Made by a program: the position numbers and the translations under genes. Shown here in pieces: positions 56,705 through 64,000 of a stretch of 64,000 nucleotides of DNA. This DNA is from Aquanectria penicillioides. Its lineage: Eukaryota > Ascomycota > Sordariomycetes > Hypocreales > Nectriaceae. Location of the stretch: positions 434,001-498,000 of the forward strand of contig PYIU01000003.1 of assembly GCA_003415625.1 (NCBI GenBank), written 5' to 3'. The notes under the pieces were generated by a model, which was given only the letters and a program-made list of their open reading frames with translations, made no database searches and was not told where the DNA came from. Positions within the stretch are counted from its first letter, which is position 1. Each line of letters begins with the position of its first letter.

Positions 56705-56833
56705 GGGTTTCGCTCATGATATTAGAAAATGAAAACTCTACCAAGGATCTATACGACGTCTATAATACAACTGGACTCCACACCACCATTTGCTTGAAGC
56801 TCTCTATAAATGCTGAAGGGTTGGCAACTTTGC

Positions 56834-57718
56834 TCACATCGGAATACTTGCCCTCGGCTCAAGCCCGCTTGGGAACTTCCACCCGAAGAAGCACACCACG
56901 AGGAACATCAGAAGCGAATCAAAGATATACATCGTCCACTCATGCGAAAGGGAATAGCCCGTGTAGCCCTGAGCGTACTCAACCACCCTGAAGATTGATC
57001 GAACGAAGATCAAGACGCTCACAGCGTACAACATGTACAAGCTCTGTTCCCAGGGGATCAGACCATCCAATGAATCTGGGGTTGGACATTTTTGCATTCT
57101 TCGGTGGAAGATGATGGCAATGACTGCAAACAGGCCGAACATGACCGCCTGTGCCACAAGGCCAATGATGATGACTCTCTCTGCCCACTCAGTGAAGCCG
57201 GGTTTTTGGATCACCATGAGTCCTGCGGCGCCTCCCTGGACAATAAAGGAGATGATATCGCCAGTGACGAATGTCTTTGCCAATCTCGACGGTCGGATCA
57301 GAGAGTACTTCTCGGCTTGGATGCTAGTAATTATTCGACCTAGTGTCATGTAGATAGACGCAGCGAATAGCGCTGGGGCGACGAGAATAAACATGTTTTG
57401 AACAGCATATGGCATGATGCGTCCGGTTTTGTTGCTGGCCGAGATGCGGGCGGCATAGCCGATAAATTCGACTGTGGGGCTTAGTTAGCAGCCTGTCCAT
57501 GAGGCTTAGGGGCTCTGCATCTTACACAAACAACCGACTGCAAAGGCGTTACAAAATCGAGCGCGAGTCTTGTAGATCTTCCAACATATGAAAAACGTCG
57601 AAGCCAAGAAAAGGATGAGGAAGATCGCGGCAGCTCCCTTGTTAGGAGCATAGCGCCAAAGATAGTAACCGCCCTTTGTAGGCTCAACGCCAGGCACGGG
57701 ATCGGTCATAGAGCCCAT
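56834..57718 (-). CDS. RTA1-family multi-pass membrane protein
   Basis: Exons 57718-57535 and 57471-56834 give 273 aa. Seven hydrophobic segments are seen. Family blocks are FAVVEFIGYAARI across the splice junction, PYAVQNMFILVAPALFAASIYM, a GDIISFIVQGGAAGL stretch and RSIFRVVEYAQGY near the end. RTA1-like proteins (yeast Rta1, Rsb1, Rtm1) give resistance to toxic compounds or move long-chain bases at the plasma membrane. Tail-to-tail with the Zn2Cys6 regulator (129 bases between stops), and its upstream region carries the cluster's paired box. It may export or tolerate a phenolic product, which is inference. Confidence 0.87.
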
Positions 57719-58700
57719 TTCTGTTTTTGTTCTCTCGTGTTCGAATAGGTGATTGATGTATGAAACTCGAGGGTTGCGAAAATCGATCGTTAGGTGTCTT
57801 TTTGCATATGAGGGGCAGGAGATGCTCTGGTCTAAAGAAAATACTAGAAAGGGCCACAATTAGGACTTTATATCAAGACCTGGTTGTCCTGATTGTCGCC
57901 ATTTTAGGATTCTCCTATGAAGGGCTGTCCTGGCTATTTCTGGATGCCGCCCCGCTTTTTGGATACGAGTATTCGGCTGGGCCACACGAGTATTCGCGAT
58001 ACCAACGCACGCGCGACAACGCACACTAATAAATGGTGACGGAGTTCCCGTAGGATCCACCTATCCACCGCAATCTGCTTGCGCATCTTTGACCAATGAG
58101 TCAGGAGGTCGTTCTAGGCGTCGGGGATAAAGTCCCATTCCATAGTCCTCACCACGCCAAGTTATGGCCAAGGGAGGGTCCTAGGTTTGCGGGCTGTGGC
58201 ACGGTTAACCACGCTGCCACGACTACATGTGTTATCTTGTTACTCAAGGGCAGCGGATATTCATAATTCTGGAATGATGTCTACGATAGATCAATTGAGA
58301 GCTGAAGCTTGATTGACTTGACGTGATGTTGGCCCAAACTTGAGCGCTGCTTCTGTGGAGGCTCGAAAGAATCTTCTTGCGCCTACTTGCACAGGATTGG
58401 GTCTTAAATTTTGAGACTATAACAAACTTGGCCGAGGACTAGGGGTGTACGGAAATTGGAGACCCAAATACTCGGCCTGGATTTGATGAGGGGGTAGATC
58501 TCGAAACAGAACTAAATGATGAACTCTGTAACAGGCTGCAAACTGATTCAGAATAATCCATTAATAGTGCTGGAGGCCTTAAATGTGGTTCAAAGACCTT
58601 TATTTCCATTGTGCACAAGATCAAACTTCGTTCCTGAATCTAAGCTAATCATACAACAAGACTTATCAACCCTCCTCGTCACCAAAATCAGTACCCTGTA
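57719..58700. other. Intergenic, promoter side of the RTA1-like gene
   Basis: About 980 bases. The left half holds the paired box. The right half is the tannase 3' flank, with nothing coding. Confidence 0.5.
57963..57997 (+). promoter_or_regulatory. Paired CGAGTATTCG boxes upstream of the RTA1-like gene
   Basis: ATACGAGTATTCG at 57963-57975 and CACGAGTATTCG at 57985-57996, about 245-280 bases before the RTA1-like start, in the opposite orientation to the gene. The two boxes are 21 bases apart. Confidence 0.6.
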
Positions 58701-60369
58701 CTAGACACACTTAAAATCGCTGCTCTGATAATCCTTGTTTTCCTTCTTCCCCTTGCTGAGCTTAGATTTCTTAGGATAAGGGCACAAAAGGCGATGTTGG
58801 TCTGTATTGTCGTCGTCTGTGTATGAATGCGGAAGAGATTCGGGGACTGTTCCGTTCTCAACCCAGGCCTTGAGTGCATTGAATGTGTTGCTGGGCTGGC
58901 CCCCAGAGCCGCCAGAGCAGTGCAGCAAGCCTGGGACTTCAAATACGCGGTAGAATTTGGAGACATTGGGAATGATCTCGCGGACCTTGTCATAGTAGAG
59001 CTCTGTCGCTTTGACAGGGATGATCTGATCGCTCTGCAAGCCATATTAGGGACGAGTTTTGAATCTGGACATAATACTCACCATGCCATGGTAACCGAGG
59101 ATTTTCCCCCCTTCTCGTAAAAGGCGGTCAAATCTGGATCGCTTGTGCCAATGATAGAATCGTATCGTTGCAGAGCAGCATGAAAATAGTATTCATATTC
59201 ACTGCGAGTCATGTTTTGATACGTCCATTGGGGGTCGGCTTCAACAAAATACTTGAACCAAACTTCTCCGAGCCCCACAGGGGTACCGACACAGGTTCCG
59301 TTCGAGGAACAAGATGTCATGGCAAGACCAATGTCATTTGTCAACGCAGCAGTGGAGCCTGTAATCTGGCTACCTATGTTTGGTCCGTACCACATGAACT
59401 TGCCGTCCTCTGTCCTAGGCCCGGACCAAGTGGCCTTGGCCAAAATGGCTGCGTTCTTGGAAATGGTCATGATCTTTCCAGTATCAGAGCAGTTGAATGA
59501 TCTGCCAATCACAGAGAAGGTGTCAAAATCGCACAGTTTATCATCACTTATGATCCCATCAACAATACCATCTAGACCATCACAGTGGTCGACTGCTGCG
59601 GTAGTAACAGCTTTGAGTTCACAGGGGAATGGATGATAGTCCATGACATTCATCATTAACTGTGGCCAAAAGGTAGACGAGAACAGTTGGCTTCCGTAGA
59701 TTGCAGGCGCGCAGGCATGGATTCCATCGTATGCATCGGGATATCGCTGAGCCAACATCATGCCCTGCCTACCACCCTGCGAACAACCACTCCAGTACGA
59801 GTAACTGGGAGGTTCACCATAGAAGCTTTCAATAAGCCCCTTAGCAATGATAGCCTATTTGTATTAGCGCGTACTGTGACGAGGTTGCGTGGCAGACCTA
59901 CCTGGTCGTTAAGAGAGACGGAACCAAAGTTGTTGAGCAAGTAGAGGTTGGGATTCCCCTCACTGACAAGAGCCCAACTGTCAGGTCCATAATCTTCTTG
60001 CATCAAGAGACCTGCATCGGTTGTGCTTGTTGCATAACCTTCCCCAATAGCCCCACTCATGGCCGTGTAGCTCGGGGGATATCGTCCGGCAAGCCAACCT
60101 CCTCCACCAATAGACTGAAGCCGACCGTTGTAGTTGCTGATGGGCAGCCATGTCTCGACGTGAACCGTGTCGTTTTGGCCAGGATGTGTGTATGTTACAG
60201 TGACGTTGCAAAAGTCGACATTCTCGACCTTGACCGTTGGGTGACCATAGTACAGCAAAGAATAGGCTGTGCCATTATAGTTTTCAACGAGGTTCACTTC
60301 AAAATTGAGAATCTTAGCCCCAAACAGTTGAGGTGATGCGATGCGATCAATTGAACAAGACAATGCCAT
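58701..60369 (-). CDS. Tannase/feruloyl esterase family hydrolase
   Basis: Exons 60369-59902, 59854-59082 and 59031-58701 give 523 aa. Catalytic features are C180-S181 in SGCSQGGRQG, D415 in DQIIP, and H451-C452 in GLLHCSGG: the CS-D-HC arrangement whose two Cys form a disulfide beside the triad in this family. Tannases and feruloyl esterases of this fold split ester bonds of gallotannins or cell-wall ferulates. Oddities: no hydrophobic signal peptide follows the Met at 60369, although the family is normally secreted, so a 5' exon may be missing. At the second junction only the second of two AGs (59032) keeps frame, giving MACDQIIP and dropping the HG residues that usually precede the Asp. 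The upstream region carries the paired box. Confidence 0.86.
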
Positions 60370-61348
60370 GGTGGTTACGCCGAAAATTGACTCGAGGATT
60401 TGAGTGCTAGGTTCCTTGAATGACTGAATGAATGGATGGAGGCGATATTTAAACTATTTACATGCCTCTTATTTTAACTCCTTTAATTTCCTATGAGGCG
60501 AAGCATCAGTGAGTAATGTGACACGGAGGTAGGCGAAGCAATGGGCGTGGTGCACTCACTTCCCAAGGGTTAATCCTCAGCATCGGATGGAAAAGTGATC
60601 CATAATTCCCAACTGGGGAGAAGCTAAAATCGTGTTGGAGAATACTCGTGTTCCCACCCAAGCGAATACTCGTATCCCAGGTGGAGACCTGTATCAATGC
60701 GGGGACGCTTATGGTGCCAGCACCAAGCACCTGGGCCAATCTCTTCATGGAAAAATGAGCGGTATGGTCACCTCCTTTGCGATGGAGGATACGGATAGTA
60801 GAAGGAGCATTAAGGGCCAATTTCATGGCGTCACCAAATGCGGAGCGGACATTTGATGTCCGCGCCGAAATATGGCCCAGTGTCACTCCGACAGTGACCA
60901 TCGTTTACGTGGGTCGGGCTCGGGTTTGGGTTGTTCATTTTTCAATCCGGAAATGAAGTTGATCAGACCTTGGGCTATCCGGAACTGACTGGCAAAGTCT
61001 AGGAAGGTTGTAAATGGTGAAAACTATGCAGATCGGCCTCAGGCGTTGGCCATCCCTTCTAATGCGAAATTGATTGGTATCACAACTGGAGTTTACGAGA
61101 GGTATGGCTAGTCCCCTGCATGAATTACTTTGTGCAGGCTCATTTGGTTCGTTGTACTACCTGTAGACAAGGAAAAGCTGGTATATCACTAATGCTGCTC
61201 TGGTAGGAAAGCTTAGAAAGTCTTGAGCTTATTATCAAGTCCACTGTGGACCTTGAATGGGGTTTGTTAAATAGGTGCGCATTCATCTGTACTGAAGCTT
61301 GAACATCAAAACTTGATTCATGTTTAACGCCTTTTTTATCACTTGGTA
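60370..61348. other. Intergenic, tannase promoter
   Basis: About 980 bases. It holds the third box pair at 60640-60675. The rest lacks coding signal. Confidence 0.5.
60640..60675 (-). promoter_or_regulatory. Paired CGAGTATTC(G) boxes upstream of the tannase gene
   Basis: On the minus strand, ATACGAGTATTCG (60675-60663) is followed by CACGAGTATTC (60650-60640), 271-306 bases before the tannase start and in the same orientation as the gene. The boxes are 24 bases apart. Order and flanks match the other two pairs. Confidence 0.6.
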
Positions 61349-62703
61349 TTACGCCCTACCGGCGTTGAGAGGACCGTCTGGTTCAAATTTATCCGTGGTA
61401 ATCAATTCCGGATACTTCACACCACCTTCTTTAAGAACGGATTCCATAATATCCATGATCATGTACGACTCTGACCAGGGCATGATGTCACTCTCCTTCT
61501 TTCCATCACGCAGGCAACGGGCGCATTCATCCGCCTCCCAGAAATTACCGTGACCCCAGTTGCCTCGATCCGGGTCTTGCGGGATTGGCATTTGAATTGT
61601 GTCAACATGCCCATTTCCATCTCGCTTGATCAGTTTGTACCCTGTAGGCCGGCAAGCAGGCCCAGTGACCTGAATCTCGCCACTTGAACCCTGAATGCGA
61701 ATTGCTGCGCCACCTGTATACAAGCCATCCAAGTCGGTGCTAACACGTAAGTTTGTCGTTGCAATGCCCATGCTCTTGCTTTTTGGGAACTGTATAATAA
61801 TACTGGTCATTTCGTCTATACCACTGTCGTATCTATTGACCGCAGATATAACATTTGGAGCTTCTTTCTCCTCTTCCGATTTGGTATCGTAGAGGGTTTG
61901 AAATACCCAATTCAGCGGGTAGACCCCGAGGGTCAACAGAGCGCCGCCGGCAAGGTTAGGATCGATCATACGGTGAGAATCGGGATAGTCGAGCTTGCCA
62001 TCAGGAAGATCCTTATTGTAGGAGAAGTCCGCTACGTCGCTAGTTAGCTAGTGGACTGAGATGGATGTAGATTGATAGTATTTCCAAGCTAGCGCAATGT
62101 AGCAGTAGAGATCCTTCGAAATATATTCGTCGGACTTACCAAAGACCCGGTACACGGTGCCGATAGCACCGGATTTAATAAGGTCGCGGATTTTAATGCT
62201 CACAGGAAAATACCGCACCCAGACTGCCTCCATAAAGAATACATTCTTCTCTTGAGCAGCTTCGGTCAATCTCTTGGTTTGAGATGCAGTGATTGTAAGA
62301 GCCTTTTCGCAAAGAACACTTTTCCCGGCCTGGATGGCTAGCATAGTGTTCTGGAAGTGATGGCTATGAGGCGTAGCGACGTAAATGATGTCGACGTTAG
62401 GATCCGCCACAAGCTCAGCGTATGAGCCGTAGGCTTTGGTCAAGGTTGGACTGCCAATTTTCTTGATGAACTCCTGGGCTCGCTCAACGGAAGACGAAGA
62501 AGCGACAGCGGCGATCTCGTGGCGGACATCCTGGACATCTCTTGTCGCAGGGTTCGTCAGAAGGTCCTTCGAAAAGTCTTCAAACTGTTGAGCATGATTT
62601 CATATAGAGCAGGACGTAGAAATTTATTGCGAGATTCACAGTACGTACACTCAGCAATGGCACCAGTAGCCAATATCCCCCATTTTAAAGCAAAGGGATC
62701 CAT
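61349..62703 (-). CDS. Gfo/Idh/MocA-type dehydrogenase (dihydrodiol/D-xylose dehydrogenase-like)
   Basis: Exons 62703-62649, 62577-62140 and 62031-61349 give 391 aa, matching fungal dimeric dihydrodiol/D-xylose dehydrogenases in length. The N-terminus KWGILATGAIAE is the Rossmann NADP-binding turn. VDIIYVATPHSHHF and GKSVLCEKALT follow (the EKA form of the family's EKP motif), then NVFFMEAVWVRYFP and, after the second intron, ADFSYNKD and HRMIDPNLAGGALL. Such enzymes oxidise sugars or aromatic dihydrodiols with NADP. The start was chosen at MDPFALKWG, since the Rossmann fold begins there. The intron acceptors TTTGAAG (62578) and GACGTAG (62032) were chosen by frame. It stands downstream of the tannase; I see no paired box in its promoter. 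Confidence 0.87.
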
Positions 62704-63232
62704 AATCTCGCTGCTTGGCTGCTCGAGAGCTGATTGCTGGTAGGATGTTGTGGAAATGGTGGCCAATCGTAGTCCAGAGTAATCACGCAAGTAGCAAATG
62801 CAGGAAGCGTGTTGGAACTGCGAGAGGTAGAAGGTGAGCTATTCAAATCGGGTAGCTCCGGGGTATGGCCATTCGTCATATCCTCACTCAAGTACCATGG
62901 GCTGTATGGTGCAATAAATGAAAGTGTGCAGCAAGAAACAGGACGTAACGAAGATGTGTGATGAAAACAAGCCTTTACTCCGTAGAGGGTGTGGCTAGCT
63001 TTGCCGACCACCAGGATGTGAGTATCTCACTTTGACCAATCACGTTGCCCGTGTGTGTGTATCGATCTCGGGCAAGTGTGAGCCGGTATGGGGTTTTGAA
63101 CGCGTTCCCCACAAGTCGCTCTTAGAATGAACCGAAAACCGAGCACTGCTTGACTTGAGACTGTGGATTATTGGTGCTTTACTCCGTGCATCATCGCGTG
63201 TAGATGGTGGGGGGCTTGTGTGTTGGTGTTTG

Positions 63233-63275
63233 GGGGCTTACTTAGTGGGGGCTGACTTAGTGGGGGCTGAGTTTA
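63233..63275. repeat. Tandem 15-mer ACTTAGTGGGGGCTG
   Basis: Two full copies plus flanking partial copies in direct orientation. Confidence 0.75.
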
Positions 63276-63365
63276 GTCTTGGGGAATGCATTGAAAGCTC
63301 AGCTTGGATCATGTTGCAATAATGCACGTAACCTAGGTGAAGAAAGAGAAGCAATGGGTTTATAG

Positions 63366-63412
63366 GTTGACTAGAGAGCGACTAAAGAGTAGAGAGCGAC
63401 TAGAGAGCATCG
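63366..63412. repeat. Short direct repeats of TAGAGAGCGAC
   Basis: Three close copies, partly separated by TAAAGAG, in 47 bases. Confidence 0.75.
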
Positions 63413-64000
63413 ATTCATTGCAAAACAAAGGACTTGCTCGAAGTGTGTCAGAAAAGTGACGGTGGCTTGGTTTTCCACACACCCCTTGCGTTCAACGGTT
63501 TCTTATTCCAATCCAGGGAAAGAAATGAGAAGATAGAAAGGAAGTCCCAAGAAGATTAAGTAAGAAACCCAGAAGAAAATTTGTTGACAAGAAGAAAATG
63601 GAGCAAGGAAGAGAGTTTAAAGCAGGCATGGCGAAGACCTAGCATTCGCTCGTTGTGGTGTTGGTGCCTGAGGTTGTCGCAGTCACTCACCATACATCTT
63701 TTTCAGCCTCATACAGCGCTACCGTGCAAGACTTGACGCCCAAATGGTCGTTTGAGCAAGTAGAAGCAGTCTGGTAGCCTAAAACATGTGGGAAATGTCT
63801 TGTTTATCGCACTTTCGGTCCTCCACTTTGGCCATCTTCACGTGATTGCCGCACGTTCCCCTGAGGTCTCGACCTCCGGCATCTGAGCTGTAAACGGAAT
63901 CTCGGCTCCGGTGTTGCTCCTCACGGCATTTGCCGACAGTTGCATCGTCGTCATCCAATTGGAGCTGTTTCATATGATATAATGCTTCCATTGGTATCGC

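Larger units (their letters stand above)
62704..64000. other. Intergenic to the right edge
   Basis: About 1.3 kb. It holds short tandem repeats at 63233-63275 and 63366-63412. A minus-strand frame at 63779-63991 shows no family features. No gene is supported. Confidence 0.5.

Overview
The window is nuclear DNA of a filamentous ascomycete (Pezizomycotina), most likely a Sordariomycete and possibly Hypocreales. The evidence is short introns (about 50-150 bp) with fungal splice sites and CTAAC/CTGAC-type branch points, single-copy housekeeping genes whose best recognisable relatives are fungal (MAD1, TAM41, SYP1, LTN1, a CSK1-type kinase), a dispersed 5S rRNA gene, and Q-to-stop lesions that look like RIP. 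The species cannot be named from the sequence. All gene models below were spliced by hand.

Layout. 0-6.2 kb is accessory: a membrane protein entering from the left edge, an amino acid/choline permease, and an intron-rich LaeA/TdiE-like methyltransferase of nine exons, one only 23 nt. 6.8-9.2 kb is MAD1. 9.2-12.8 kb is gene-poor and holds a broken MARVEL-like gene with a glutamine-rich tail. 12.9-26.4 kb carries TAM41, SYP1, a CSK1-type kinase, a small two-exon gene, an unknown 386-aa protein and an unknown gene with two in-frame TAG codons. 26.4-31.5 kb is the ribosome quality-control ligase LTN1. 34.9-38.1 kb is a mitochondrial-type protein with about 16 tandem YxDLxxY repeats. 39-43.6 kb has a conserved 86-aa protein and an FHA-domain protein.

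45.7-50.2 kb is a gene desert except for four divergent paralogues, all on the minus strand, of a tiny cysteine-rich protein sharing one spacing rule, with a 5S rRNA gene between them. 51.9-54.3 kb holds an unknown conserved protein and a gluconolactonase-like pseudogene with five stops of RIP type. 55.4-62.7 kb looks like a catabolic cluster: a Zn2Cys6 regulator, an RTA1-family membrane protein, a tannase/feruloyl esterase and a Gfo/Idh/MocA-type dehydrogenase. The first three have, upstream of their starts, the same pair of boxes with core CGAGTATTC(G), suggesting a small self-regulated regulon.

Four separate coding breaks (TAM41, the kinase, and two in the FHA gene) are each repaired by one extra base in a G/C run. 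They all shift in the same direction, so uncorrected homopolymer deletions in the assembly are more likely than real gene loss. The stop-codon lesions in the MARVEL-like gene, the gluconolactonase and the gene at 24.8 kb are different in kind: mostly C-to-T type changes, as RIP makes.
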